A stretch of DNA of 64,000 nucleotides. It comes from Mycolicibacillus koreensis (GTDB lineage Bacteria; Actinomycetota; Actinomycetes; Mycobacteriales; Mycobacteriaceae). Of the stretch, positions 9,800 to 18,130 are shown in pieces. The stretch covers positions 155,576 to 219,575 of the forward strand of contig NZ_NCXO01000001.1 in the NCBI RefSeq assembly GCF_002104795.1, written 5' to 3'. The first letter of the stretch is position 1; each line of letters starts with the position of its first letter. The notes under the pieces are model-generated. The model saw nothing but the letters and a program-made list of their open reading frames with translations, did not search any database and was not told the DNA's origin. Made by a program: the position numbers and the translations under genes.

Positions 9800-10927
9800 A
9801 TGCCGGCCGATCGCGACCCGAGCACCCCGCTGTGGCGCGCCGCCCAGGTGTTCCGGCTGCTCAGCTGCGGTTATGCCCTGGGGTTTCAGGTCGCGGTCAA
9901 CGACGACCTGGACCGCCCGGTGCTCGGCTGGGCGCTGTTCGCGGTGCTTCTGGGGTGGAGTGCGGTGCTCGGCGTCGGGTATCTGCGTGGCTTCGCCCGG
10001 CGGCCGGCCTGGGTGATCGCCGAGGTCGTGGTGGTGGCGGCGTTGATGCTCTCCACGAACGTCGTCGCCTCCACGGCCTGGATCGGCGACAACCAGTCCT
10101 GGCCGACCACGCTGTGGGCGACCAACGCGGTGATCTCCGCGGCGGTGCTGCGCGGCCCGGTCGCCGGGATGGCGGTCGGGGTCGCGGTGACGGTGGTCAA
10201 CACGGTGCTCAAAGGCCACGTCGACTACAACCTGGGCCGCAACGCCACGCTCGTGGTGGAGGTGGCGGTCGGCCTGGCGGTGGGCATGGCCGCCCAGACC
10301 GCGCGGCGCGCCCACGTCGAGTTGCAGCAGGCCACCCGGCTGGCCGCCGCCGTCGAGGAACGCGAACGGCTCTCCCGCCATGTGCACGACGGGGTGATCC
10401 AGGTGTTGGCGTTGGTCGCCCGCCGTGGCCGCCAGATCGGCGGCGACACCGCCGAATTGGCATCACTGGCCGCCGAACAGGAACGGGCCCTGCGCCGGCT
10501 GGTCAGCTCCACTGACACCGATCGACGCGACGACGAGAGCCTGGATCTGCGAATGTTGTTGCAGCGCCGCGAATCCGACCAGGTGGTGTTGAGCCTGCCG
10601 GGCACCGCGGTGCCGCTGCCCGCGTCGGCGGCCACCGAACTCGACGCGGCGGTCGGCAACGTGTTGGACAACGTTCGGCTGCATGCCGGTCCGGCGGCGC
10701 GCGCATACGTTCTGGTCGAGGACGTCGATGACACCGTGACCGTCAGTGTCCGCGACGACGGTGTGGGCATCGCTCCCGGACGCCTGCAGGAGGCGGAACG
10801 GCAAGGGCGGATCGGGGTGTCGAAGTCGATCGTGCAACGGTTGGCGACGCTAGGAGGGCAGGCGCTGCTGCAGACCGCGCCCGGGGAAGGAACCGAATGG
10901 GAACTGAGTGTGCCACGCCGAGCGTGA
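9800..10927 (+). CDS. NarL-type sensor histidine kinase (DUF5931-like membrane sensor)
   Basis: A 375-residue membrane histidine kinase. The first 180 residues carry five or six hydrophobic segments (a DUF5931/MacS-like sensor, my best match), then a HisKA_3 dimerisation helix with the phospho-acceptor His in RLSRHVHDGVIQVLALVARRG, and an HATPase_c domain with the N box AVGNVLDNVRLHA and the G box VRDDGVGIAPGR. The response regulator gene overlaps its end by 31 bases, so the pair acts together. The signal is unknown; membrane stress is typical for such kinases. Confidence 0.88.
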   Translation: MPADRDPSTPLWRAAQVFRLLSCGYALGFQVAVNDDLDRPVLGWALFAVLLGWSAVLGVGYLRGFARRPAWVIAEVVVVAALMLSTNVVASTAWIGDNQSWPTTLWATNAVISAAVLRGPVAGMAVGVAVTVVNTVLKGHVDYNLGRNATLVVEVAVGLAVGMAAQTARRAHVELQQATRLAAAVEERERLSRHVHDGVIQVLALVARRGRQIGGDTAELASLAAEQERALRRLVSSTDTDRRDDESLDLRMLLQRRESDQVVLSLPGTAVPLPASAATELDAAVGNVLDNVRLHAGPAARAYVLVEDVDDTVTVSVRDDGVGIAPGRLQEAERQGRIGVSKSIVQRLATLGGQALLQTAPGEGTEWELSVPRRA

Positions 10928-11553
10928 TGGTCGTCGACGACCACCCGATCTGGCGGGACGCCGTCGCCCGCGACCTCGCCGACGACGGGTTCACCGTGGT
11001 GGCCACCGCCGACGGGGTGGCCTCGGCGCGGCGACGCGCCGCCGTGGTGCACCCCGACGTGGTGCTCATGGACATGCGACTCGGCGACGGCAACGGGGCG
11101 CAGGCCACCGCGGAGGTGCTGGCGGTCTCGCCGCGCAGTCGTGTTCTGGTGTTGTCGGCCTCCGATGAGCGCGACGACGTGTTGGAGGCGGTCAAAGCCG
11201 GCGCGCTGGGCTATCTGGTCAAAAGCGCGTCGAAAGCCGAACTGGCCGAGGCGGTGCGGGCCACCGCCGCCGGCCGGGCGGTGTTCACCCCGGGTCTGGC
11301 CGGGTTGGTGTTGGGGGAGTACCGGCGGATCGCGAAGGCGCCGGGCGGCGCCGACGGCCCCCAGCTCACCGACCGGGAGACCGAGGTGTTGCGCTACGTC
11401 GCCAAGGGCCTGTCGGCCAAGCAGATCGCCGCGAAGCTGACGTTGAGTCACCGCACCGTCGAAAACCATGTGCAGGCGACATTTCGGAAACTGCAGGTCG
11501 CCAACCGGGTCGAGTTGACCCGCTACGCCATCGAACACGGCCTGGACCGCTGA
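10897..11553 (+). CDS. NarL/LuxR-family response regulator
   Basis: A 218-residue DNA-binding response regulator. The receiver domain has the acidic pair in VMVVDDHPIWRD, the phospho-acceptor Asp in VVLMDMRLGDG and the conserved Lys in GYLVKSAS. The C-terminal LuxR helix-turn-helix is LTDRETEVLRYVAKGLSAKQ with SHRTVENHVQATFRKL. It should be phosphorylated by the kinase encoded just upstream. The ATG at 10897 overlaps the kinase gene; a GTG at 10924 would remove nine residues and the overlap. Targets are not evident; the DUF2339 gene 69 bases downstream is a candidate. Confidence 0.92.
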   Translation: MGTECATPSVMVVDDHPIWRDAVARDLADDGFTVVATADGVASARRRAAVVHPDVVLMDMRLGDGNGAQATAEVLAVSPRSRVLVLSASDERDDVLEAVKAGALGYLVKSASKAELAEAVRATAAGRAVFTPGLAGLVLGEYRRIAKAPGGADGPQLTDRETEVLRYVAKGLSAKQIAAKLTLSHRTVENHVQATFRKLQVANRVELTRYAIEHGLDR

Positions 11554-11622
11554 GCGGGCGGCCAATTGCTCGGGCGGAATTGCGTAGTCTTACCCACGCT
11601 GTGCCGTGTCAGGGTTACCGGT

Positions 11623-13467
11623 ATGAGCAACACAGCCCCTGACCTGCGCAGCATCATCAGCGAAGTCGACACCGTGTCCCAGCAGCTGGCGACGATCTCC
11701 GGACGGCTGCACGCGTTTGACGACGCGTGGAGCGCCGCCGCGGGGCGTGCCCCGGCCGCCGTGCCCGCCGCGCCCCATGCGATGCCAGTGCCGACGCCGA
11801 TGCCGGTGCCGACGCCGGCCATGCCCGTGCCGGCGCCGCGGCCGACTCCCCGCGTCGCGGCGCCACCGGTCCTGCCGGCCGCGCTGACCGGTGGGGACGC
11901 GGAGACCGACACCGGCGATTCGCGCTGGATCGGCAAACTGTTGGCGGCCGCGGGGGTGGCGGTCACCCTGATCGGGGTGGTGCTGCTGCTGGTGCTGGCC
12001 GCCCAGGCGGGGCTGCTGCGTCCGGAGGTCCGGGTGGCCGGCGGGCTGCTGCTGGGAGCCGGGCTCGTCGCGGCCGGTGTGTGGTGGCGGGATCGGCCCG
12101 GCGGTCAGACCGGGGCGGTCGCGTTGGTCGCCACCGGGATGGCCGCCGGTTACCTCGATGTGTTGGCGGTGACCGCGATCTACCACTGGACGCCTGCGGC
12201 GATCGGGCTGGTGCTGGCGTCACTGATCGCCGCCGGCGGGCTGACGTTGGCGCGGTTCTGGGACAGCGAGACGCTGGGTCTGCTGATCGTGGTGCCGCTG
12301 ATCCTGCTGGCCCCGGCACTCACCGGCGGGGTGGACGTGCTGCTGATCTGGTTCATGCTGGCGCTGTCGGCGGCGGTGCTGCCGGTGCAGATCGGCAAGG
12401 ACTGGGTGTGGTTGCACGGCACCCGTATCGCCGCGCCGACCCTGCCACTGCTGCTGGCGTTGGGCCTCGGGGACCTGGCCGAACCGCGGCTGCTCGCGGT
12501 TGCCGCGGCCCTGGCCGCCGCACTGGCGCTGGCCGGCGCGGTGGCGGTGATCCCTTCCTCGACACTCCCGGCGATCCCGACCCTGCTCAGTGCTTTGGGC
12601 TGCGCTCCGGTGCTGCTCGCCGGCCCGGTGGTCGGCCGCCCCACCGCGGCGGTGTCGGCGGCGGCGTTGGCCGCCGCGGCCCTCGCACTGGCGGTCGGGC
12701 CGGTGGTGGCGTCGCTCGCCGCCCGGCGGGTCTTCGGTGGGCTCAGCGCGGTGGCGACGGTGGTGGCGGTGACCGTCGCGTTCGAGGGGCCGGTTGTGGC
12801 ACCGGTGTTGCTCGGCCTGGCCGGTGTCGTCGTCCTCACCGGCCACCGCGATGTCGCCGCACGCTGGGTCTCCGCCGGGTTCGGGCTGCTCGGGCTCGGT
12901 TTCTTCCTCGCTCAGGCGGGCCCGGACACGGTCGTCACCGCGACGGTGCTGCCGACCGGAACGGCGGTGTCGACACTGGTGGCCGCGATGCTGACCGTCG
13001 GCTGGCTGCTCGCAGCGGGCTGGGCGCTGCAGCAGCAACGCCCCGGGGCCAGATTGGAGTCGGAGAACGCCAAACTGATCGCCGTCCTCGCCGGCGGGGT
13101 GGTGATCTACGCGATCACCGTGTTCACCGTCACCGCCGGGGTGGTGGTGTTCGGGCCGGGTTCCGGGTTCCTCGCCGGGCATGTGGCCGCCACCCTGTGC
13201 TGGGTGGCGATGGCCGCCGGGCTGTTCGCCTACGCCTCGCAGTTGCCCGCACGCGACCAGCGCGCCGTGCCGATCGGGGTCGGGCTGACCCTGATCGCCG
13301 CCGCGATGGCCAAGTTGTTCCTGTTCGACCTCGGCACCCTCGACGGCATGTTCCGGGTGGCGGTGTTCTTGATCACCGGGCTGTTGTTGCTGGCCATCGG
13401 TGCGGGCTATGCCCGCACCCTGGCCCGCCAGGACCAGCAGCGCGACGGTGCCCCGCTCAGCCGGTGA
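11623..13467 (+). CDS. DUF2339 polytopic membrane protein
   Basis: A 614-residue membrane protein of the DUF2339 family, function unknown. The N-terminus holds a short predicted helix (SIISEVDTVSQQLATISGRL) and a proline-rich stretch built on repeats of MPVPTP/MPVPAP (about residues 65-90). From residue about 105 to the end there are some 16-20 closely packed hydrophobic segments ending in AMAKLFLFDLGTLDGMFRV, the family's most conserved part. ATG 11623 is chosen since upstream in-frame sequence lacks family character. A TAGTCT -10 lies at 11585. Its end overlaps the convergent cya gene by 11 bases. Confidence 0.8.
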   Translation: MSNTAPDLRSIISEVDTVSQQLATISGRLHAFDDAWSAAAGRAPAAVPAAPHAMPVPTPMPVPTPAMPVPAPRPTPRVAAPPVLPAALTGGDAETDTGDSRWIGKLLAAAGVAVTLIGVVLLLVLAAQAGLLRPEVRVAGGLLLGAGLVAAGVWWRDRPGGQTGAVALVATGMAAGYLDVLAVTAIYHWTPAAIGLVLASLIAAGGLTLARFWDSETLGLLIVVPLILLAPALTGGVDVLLIWFMLALSAAVLPVQIGKDWVWLHGTRIAAPTLPLLLALGLGDLAEPRLLAVAAALAAALALAGAVAVIPSSTLPAIPTLLSALGCAPVLLAGPVVGRPTAAVSAAALAAAALALAVGPVVASLAARRVFGGLSAVATVVAVTVAFEGPVVAPVLLGLAGVVVLTGHRDVAARWVSAGFGLLGLGFFLAQAGPDTVVTATVLPTGTAVSTLVAAMLTVGWLLAAGWALQQQRPGARLESENAKLIAVLAGGVVIYAITVFTVTAGVVVFGPGSGFLAGHVAATLCWVAMAAGLFAYASQLPARDQRAVPIGVGLTLIAAAMAKLFLFDLGTLDGMFRVAVFLITGLLLLAIGAGYARTLARQDQQRDGAPLSR

Positions 13468-14758
13468 GCACCGTCGCGGCGCTGACCGTGTCGGTCTCGG
13501 CCTTCGGCCCGATCAGAAACCAGGTCCGCATCACACCCTTGCCCTTGACGACGATCTCGCCGCGTTCTTCGAACACGAAGTCGTCCCGGAGACGTTCGTA
13601 GACGTCCTGGGGCACCTGGATGCGGCCCTCGGTGTCGGTGGATTCCATCCGGGCGGCGACGTTGACCGCATCACCCCACACGTCGTAGAAGAAGCGGCGC
13701 GACCCGATCACCCCGGCGACCACCGGGCCGGCGGCTAACCCGATCCGGATTCGCAGTGGCCAACCGTACGGGGCGCGGACCTGCGCGGCGGCCTCGGCCA
13801 TGTCCAGGGCGAACCCGGCCAGCGCCGCCAGATGGTCGCTGCGGCGCCGCGGGACACCGCTGACCACCATGTAGGAGTCACCGCTGGTTTTGATCTTCTC
13901 CAGGTTGTGTTTCTCCACCAGCAGGTCGAAACGGGTGTAGAGCAGGTCGAGGAACCGCACCAGGTCCTCCGGCGTCATGTCCCCGGCGTGTTCGGTGAAG
14001 TCGGCGATGTCGGCGAAGAGCACCGACGCGTCGGGGTACTGGTCGACCAGGACGCCGCCGGAGGCGTCCTTGAGCCGCTCGGCGACCGTCGCCGGCAAGA
14101 TGTTCGTCAGCAGGGTTTCCGACCGGCGGTACTCCGAGGCCAGCGCAGCTTCCGCGCGGGCCATCTCCCGCAGCGCCACCCATACCGTGGCCAAGCTCAT
14201 GAAGCAGCCGGAGACCACCATGGCGGCGAACCCGACGGTCAGCAGCCAGGCCGGCTGGGCACCGGTGTCGTCGGGGACCAGCAGCTCCAGACCGATCGCG
14301 AGCGCGGCGCCGATGCCGGTCAGCACCGCCGCCAGCAGCAACCGTTCGATACCGAGCACCAGCAACACGATCGCGGCCGACACCAGGAAGAAGAACTGGG
14401 CGCCGGAGTCGGTGCCCACCGCCCACGCGGCCACCACCAGCGAGGCGTAGGCGCACAGCACGAACGTCACCGGGGCCAGCACCGTTCCGTAGCGGTGCAG
14501 TTTGGGGATGGCCAAAAACAGCGCAGCGGTGAACAGGTTGAAGACCCCGATCCAGCGCAGCGATTCGCCGGTGGTCAGCTGCAGCAGACCGAAACCGGCG
14601 GTGATGCCGGCGGCGATGCGTGCGGTCACCCGCAGCACCTGCAGACGGCGTCGCGCCGCCCCGGCGACATAGCGCTGGGTGGGTCGTTCCACGCAGCGCG
14701 AGCGGCGGTGAGCGCTGACCGCCTGGCCCGCGGCGGCGAGTCTGCGTCTGCTCACCAC
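13457..14758 (-). CDS. cya: Membrane-bound class III adenylyl cyclase (Rv1625c type)
   Basis: Makes cAMP from ATP. The 433-residue protein has a basic N-terminus, six membrane helices (about 43-195) and one mammalian-like catalytic domain (about 245-420). From this start the metal ligands are Asp250 and Asp294, the adenine-selecting Lys290 and Asp359, and the transition-state Asn366 and Arg370, all conserved with the well-studied M. tuberculosis enzyme, which works as a homodimer. The GTG at 14758 is followed by a second GTG; no ribosome site is clear. It is last in a minus-strand run with a dehydratase-like gene and an MDMPI-like gene (26-base gap). Confidence 0.93.
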   Translation of the reverse strand: MVSRRRLAAAGQAVSAHRRSRCVERPTQRYVAGAARRRLQVLRVTARIAAGITAGFGLLQLTTGESLRWIGVFNLFTAALFLAIPKLHRYGTVLAPVTFVLCAYASLVVAAWAVGTDSGAQFFFLVSAAIVLLVLGIERLLLAAVLTGIGAALAIGLELLVPDDTGAQPAWLLTVGFAAMVVSGCFMSLATVWVALREMARAEAALASEYRRSETLLTNILPATVAERLKDASGGVLVDQYPDASVLFADIADFTEHAGDMTPEDLVRFLDLLYTRFDLLVEKHNLEKIKTSGDSYMVVSGVPRRRSDHLAALAGFALDMAEAAAQVRAPYGWPLRIRIGLAAGPVVAGVIGSRRFFYDVWGDAVNVAARMESTDTEGRIQVPQDVYERLRDDFVFEERGEIVVKGKGVMRTWFLIGPKAETDTVSAATVLTG

Positions 14759-14784
14759 GCACCAAACTGTAACGCCGGGCGGCG

Positions 14785-15405
14785 TCACTGCAACCGGTTC
14801 ACTCCCGATCCGCACAATTCGTCGGCGACGGCGCCGCCCCGCCCGGTCATCGCCAGCAGCAGTGCCTCGGCCGGTCCGCTCACCTCCGGCCCGCGCCCAG
14901 CCGACCAGTCCAGGTCGGTGGCGATCAACCGCAACCCGGCGGTGCGCCGCGCGGCCCCGATGACCGGGCTCGCCCGCGCGTAGCGCAGCGCCGCCCGCAA
15001 CCGGTCGCCCGGCACCGACCGGGGCAACCCGAGAGGACGGCGGATGTCCTGCTGGTGGATGAGGCATTCGATCAGCGCCACCCGGCACCCGTACAGTGCG
15101 CCGGCGCCGGCCGGGTCGGCACCGGCACGCATCAGGGCCGCCAACTGGTCCGGGGGCAGCCGGGCGTAGGTGGGCAGGGCGGCGGCGTTGAGGGGGTCGA
15201 CGTGGCCGCGGTGCCGGATCATCGCGGCCAGCAGACCGCGGCGGCTCTGCGAGAGGTAGGCCAGCGTGTGGGCCACGACATCGCGCACGCTCCACCCCGA
15301 ACACAGGCTGTCCGCCGACCACTGTGCCGGGGAGAGCCCGTCGAGCAGGTCGGCGAAGTCGCTGCGTTCCCGGTACGCCAGGTCGCGCACGCTCAGCGGC
15401 ACCAC
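14785..15405 (-). CDS. Mycothiol-dependent maleylpyruvate isomerase-like (DinB fold) protein
   Basis: A 206-residue protein of the MDMPI_N/DinB-like four-helix family common in actinobacteria, some of which are mycothiol S-transferases. Visible family features are LLDGLSPAQWSADSLCSGWSVRDVVAHTLAYL and a second helix with the metal-binding pattern LIHQQDIRRPLG, giving the three-histidine site (H in VVAHT, H and D in IHQQD). Substrate is unknown. The GTG at 15405 begins 10 bases after the upstream dehydratase gene; a second GTG at 15402 is equally possible. Downstream lies cya. Confidence 0.78.
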   Translation of the reverse strand: MVPLSVRDLAYRERSDFADLLDGLSPAQWSADSLCSGWSVRDVVAHTLAYLSQSRRGLLAAMIRHRGHVDPLNAAALPTYARLPPDQLAALMRAGADPAGAGALYGCRVALIECLIHQQDIRRPLGLPRSVPGDRLRAALRYARASPVIGAARRTAGLRLIATDLDWSAGRGPEVSGPAEALLLAMTGRGGAVADELCGSGVNRLQ

Positions 15406-15415
15406 CGCGGGCGGC

Positions 15416-16447
15416 TCAGCGGAACCGCACGGCCAGCGTCGCCAAGCCGAAGATCTTGCGGCCCCCGGATTTCGCGGCGACGAGCACGACCCCGCTGCGG
15501 GTCTCCGGGTCCAGCGATTTGATCCTTCCGCTGAACTCGATGTCACCGCCCTCCTTGGCGGACACGATCGCCGGCTGCGACAGCCGCACCGCGTACCGGG
15601 TGACCGCGCCGGGGTCCCCGGACCAGGCGGAGACGAACCCGGCGCCGAGACCCATGGTGAGCATGCCGTGGGCGATCACGTCGGGAAGGCCGGCCAGTTT
15701 GGCCAGTTCCTCGTCCCAGTGGATCGGGTTGGCGTCGGCGGCCACCCCGGCGTAGTTCACCAGGTCGCCGCGGGAGAGCCGGGCGTGGTGGGGGGCCAAC
15801 ACGTCACCGACGGCCACATCCTCGAACGCCGGGGTGCCCGGCGTACGGGTCTGGGTGGCCGCGGAGATGTGGAACGGTGTGTCGGGGCGGACGGTCTTGC
15901 GGTATTCGGCCTCGGACTCCTCGGGAGCGAGGATGTTGACGTCGTGCATCATCGCCTTCTGCACCGCGGACTTGACCGCGTCGTCGACCTCCTCGGCGGT
16001 CACCCCGACGACGGTGGTGTGCAGGGTGTGCACCCGTTCCCCGGCGGCGTCGGTGAGGGTGTTGGTCACCGTGACCAGATCCCGGCCGGCGACCCGGCGC
16101 ACCGCGGTCAACTCGACATCGGTCATCAGCTCATCACCGGCCACGATCGGGCGGTGCTGCTCGAAGACCTCCTCGGTCTGCACGTAGGTGTCGTAGCCGA
16201 CGACCACCGATTCGAACATGCGCCGGTTGCACGCCATCGCCGGCACGGACGTGAACGTCAGCGGCGCCACCAGGTCCGAATAACCCAACTCCGCGGCCGC
16301 GTCGGTGTCCCAGTGCGCCGGGTGGTAGTCCTGGACGGCACGGGCGTACTCACGCACCTTCTCGCGACCCACCTGGTAGGTGGTGTCGGCCTGGTAGTAG
16401 TGGCCGACCCGCGCCTGCAGCGGCGACGCCTCTGTTGCTGCCGTCAT
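15416..16447 (-). CDS. Fused double hot-dog (3R)-hydroxyacyl dehydratase (HadA/HadB-like)
   Basis: A 343-residue protein with two hot-dog halves: an N-terminal FAS1-type/HadA-like domain (about 15-150, VGREKVREYARAVQDYHPAH) and a C-terminal MaoC domain (about 195-320) with the hydratase motif VAADANPIHWDEELA, whose Asp and His are the expected catalytic pair. Such proteins dehydrate 3-hydroxyacyl-ACP or -CoA in lipid elongation or degradation; this one is a fusion of what HadA and HadB do as separate chains. ATG 16447 is backed by a GGAG site seven bases upstream. A TAGTGT -10 lies at 16499-16494. First gene of the run leading to cya. Confidence 0.85.
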   Translation of the reverse strand: MTAATEASPLQARVGHYYQADTTYQVGREKVREYARAVQDYHPAHWDTDAAAELGYSDLVAPLTFTSVPAMACNRRMFESVVVGYDTYVQTEEVFEQHRPIVAGDELMTDVELTAVRRVAGRDLVTVTNTLTDAAGERVHTLHTTVVGVTAEEVDDAVKSAVQKAMMHDVNILAPEESEAEYRKTVRPDTPFHISAATQTRTPGTPAFEDVAVGDVLAPHHARLSRGDLVNYAGVAADANPIHWDEELAKLAGLPDVIAHGMLTMGLGAGFVSAWSGDPGAVTRYAVRLSQPAIVSAKEGGDIEFSGRIKSLDPETRSGVVLVAAKSGGRKIFGLATLAVRFR

Positions 16448-16555
16448 GGAATTCTCCACCGTCCTGTCGCCGTCAAGGGAAATCCGACCTGTCACACTAA
16501 CCCGCCGACCCGCCGAATCCACAGTTCACCGGGGTGGACCCGGCGGGGCGGCCGC

Positions 16556-16561
16556 TAAAAT
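16556..16561 (+). promoter_or_regulatory. -10 element for the small gene at 16570
   Basis: TAAAAT, unusually AT-rich for its surroundings, ends eight bases before the GTG at 16570. This suggests a strong, nearly leaderless promoter for the frameshifted gene that follows. Confidence 0.4.
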
Positions 16562-16569
16562 TACGGCTC

Positions 16570-16969
16570 GTGACGAGACGACCCGGCAGTGGGCCGTGGA
16601 CCGACGAGCATTCCGCGGTCGACCCGGTCGGGCGGACCGACGACCTGTTCATGGTGGTGGTCGCGGTGCTGTCCGCCGGGGCGGATGCTGCGGGCGCGCC
16701 GCCGCACCCCGCTGTGGGTGTCGCAGGAGGGGATCGGCTACCCGCCGGAAACCGCCGAGGACCCGGGTTTCCTGCGATGGGCCCAGGTCGCCGCGGTGAG
16801 CCACGATGTCCACGACGTGCGCGGCCTGGTGTACAGCCACGGGTGGACGATCACGGGCACCGATGGGGAACGGCGCACAGTGGTCTATCCGGCCGGGGCG
16901 AGCCCGCGGCCACGGGAAGTGCGCCGGACGATTCGGGACCTGGCCCCGGCGGTGGAGTTGAGCCGGTGA
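16570..16969 (+). pseudogene. Small hypothetical gene interrupted by a one-base frameshift
   Basis: Translation from the GTG at 16570 gives MTRRPGSGPWTDEHSAVDPV and continues plausibly to LFMVVVAVLSAG, then turns into low-quality proline/alanine/glycine sequence. The next frame takes over sensibly as MLRARRRTPLWVSQEGIGYP down to a stop at 16969. The switch falls at a run of four G's near 16677-16680; removing one G would restore a protein of about 132 residues. This is either a real frameshift or a sequencing slip. I do not recognise the family; there is no obvious membrane segment or catalytic motif. Confidence 0.55.
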
Positions 16970-16981
16970 CCGGGTCGGCGG

Positions 16982-17058
16982 TGGTGCCCTCGGTGAGACT
17001 CGAACTCACACTGTACGGGTTTTGAATCCGTTTCCTCTGCCAATTGGGATACGAGGGC
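16982..17058 (-). tRNA. tRNA with CAA anticodon (Leu) and short variable arm
   Basis: On the minus strand the acceptor stem GCCCTCG pairs with CGAGGGC, the D arm carries TTGG, the anticodon loop is TTCAAAA (anticodon CAA, leucine TTG codons), and the T arm is GTGAG-TTCGAGT-CTCAC. The 3' CCA is encoded (16984-16982), so the body is 16985-17058, 74 bases. The variable region is only five bases (ACAGT), unlike the long arm expected of bacterial leucine tRNAs, and the last anticodon-stem pair is A-C. Leucine is assigned from the anticodon only. Confidence 0.8.
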
Positions 17059-17172
17059 TGCGGTGCGGTGTCCCAGGATAGTGGATGCTCGCGGCGCGTC
17101 GAGCATCACGTCGGCGAACATCACAGGGCCCCGCGCTTTCGGCCGGGGCACCGCCCACGACACAATGTGGGG

Positions 17173-17862
17173 ATGACCGCGCCCAGCACCGATACCGCCG
17201 AACCCGCCACCCACCGGGTGCTGATCGCCGAGGATGAGCCGCTGATCCGGCTCGACCTCGCCGAGATGCTGCGCGACGAGGGCTATGAGGTGGTCGGGGA
17301 GGCCGGCGACGGCCAGGAGGCCGTCGATCTGGCCGAGAAGCTCAGCCCGGACCTGGTGATCATGGACATCAAGATGCCGCGCCGCGACGGCATCGACGCC
17401 GCCTCGGAGATCGCCGGCAAGCGGATCGCCCCGATCGTGATGCTCACCGCGTTCAGCCAACGCGACCTGGTGGAGCGCGCCCGCGACGCCGGAGCGATGG
17501 CCTATCTGGTCAAACCGTTCTCGATCTCGGATCTGATCCCGGCGATCGAGTTGGCGGTGAGCCGGTTCGGGGAGATCGCCGCCCTGGAACGCGAGGTGGC
17601 GACCCTCGGTGAACGGTTGGAGACCCGCAAACTCGTCGAGCGGGCCAAGGGCTTGCTGCAGGCAGCACACTCGATGACCGAACCTGAAGCGTTCCAATGG
17701 ATTCAGCGTGCAGCGATGGATCAACGCACCACGATGAAACGGGTCGCCGAGGTGGTCGTGGAGACGCTGACTGCCCCCAAGGGCGACCCCAAAGGCGCCC
17801 CCAAAGACGACCCCAAGACCGACCCGCAATCGGGACCGGACACCGCCGACCCGGCAACGTAA
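17173..17862 (+). CDS. pdtaR: PdtaR-type response regulator with ANTAR RNA-binding domain
   Basis: A 229-residue antitermination response regulator. The receiver domain has HRVLIAEDEPLIRLDL, phospho-acceptor Asp in LVIMDIKMPRRDG, and Lys in AYLVKPFSISDL. After a coiled-coil linker (ALEREVATLGERL) comes the ANTAR domain, KLVERAKGLLQAAHSMTEPE with AFQWIQRAAMDQRTTM, which binds tandem RNA hairpins. In M. tuberculosis PdtaR is phosphorylated by PdtaS, encoded elsewhere. An extra tail of about 28 residues, KGDPKGAPKDDPKTDPQ and on, follows the domain. A weak CACAAT element six bases before ATG 17173 suggests a leaderless message. Confidence 0.95.
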   Translation: MTAPSTDTAEPATHRVLIAEDEPLIRLDLAEMLRDEGYEVVGEAGDGQEAVDLAEKLSPDLVIMDIKMPRRDGIDAASEIAGKRIAPIVMLTAFSQRDLVERARDAGAMAYLVKPFSISDLIPAIELAVSRFGEIAALEREVATLGERLETRKLVERAKGLLQAAHSMTEPEAFQWIQRAAMDQRTTMKRVAEVVVETLTAPKGDPKGAPKDDPKTDPQSGPDTADPAT

Positions 17863-17868
17863 TCCGTT

Positions 17869-18123
17869 CTAGCCGCGCTCGACGCGGAACCGTTTGATCC
17901 GGGCGGTCGCCCCGGCGACCAGGGTGACCCGGCTCGGCGGGACCCCGAAATGCTCGGCGAGCACCCGGCGCACTGCGCGGTTGGCTTTGCCTTCCACGGC
18001 AGGTTCACGCACATACACCGTCCACGGCTGGCCGGCCTCGACCGCGACGTCGACCAGCGGACCTTTGCGGCTGCCCGCCTTGACCGCCACGACGACGATC
18101 TCGGTGCCGGCGCCGTCACTCAC
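17869..18123 (-). CDS. DUF167/UPF0235 (YggU-like) protein
   Basis: A compact 84-residue protein of the DUF167 family, function unknown. The hallmark is PAVEGKANRAVRRVLAEHFG followed by VTLVAGATARIKRF. The GTG at 18123 begins seven bases after the thiolase-like gene ends, so it looks like the last gene of that run. Its end is six bases from the convergent end of pdtaR. Confidence 0.85.
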   Translation of the reverse strand: MSDGAGTEIVVVAVKAGSRKGPLVDVAVEAGQPWTVYVREPAVEGKANRAVRRVLAEHFGVPPSRVTLVAGATARIKRFRVERG

Positions 18124-18130
18124 CGCGGTG

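Noticed and set aside
11727..13601. Long open frame of 624 codons on the plus strand
   Set aside because: It is an Arg/Gly/Asp-rich shadow of the DUF2339 gene in another frame, as expected in high-GC DNA; no family features.
14759..15322. Upstream extension of the cyclase frame
   Set aside because: It runs through the MDMPI-like gene in another frame; residues lose family character before the GTG at 14758.
16534..16569. Earlier start for the frameshifted gene
   Set aside because: The extension MDPAGRPLKLRL crosses the TAAAAT -10 and has no ribosome site.
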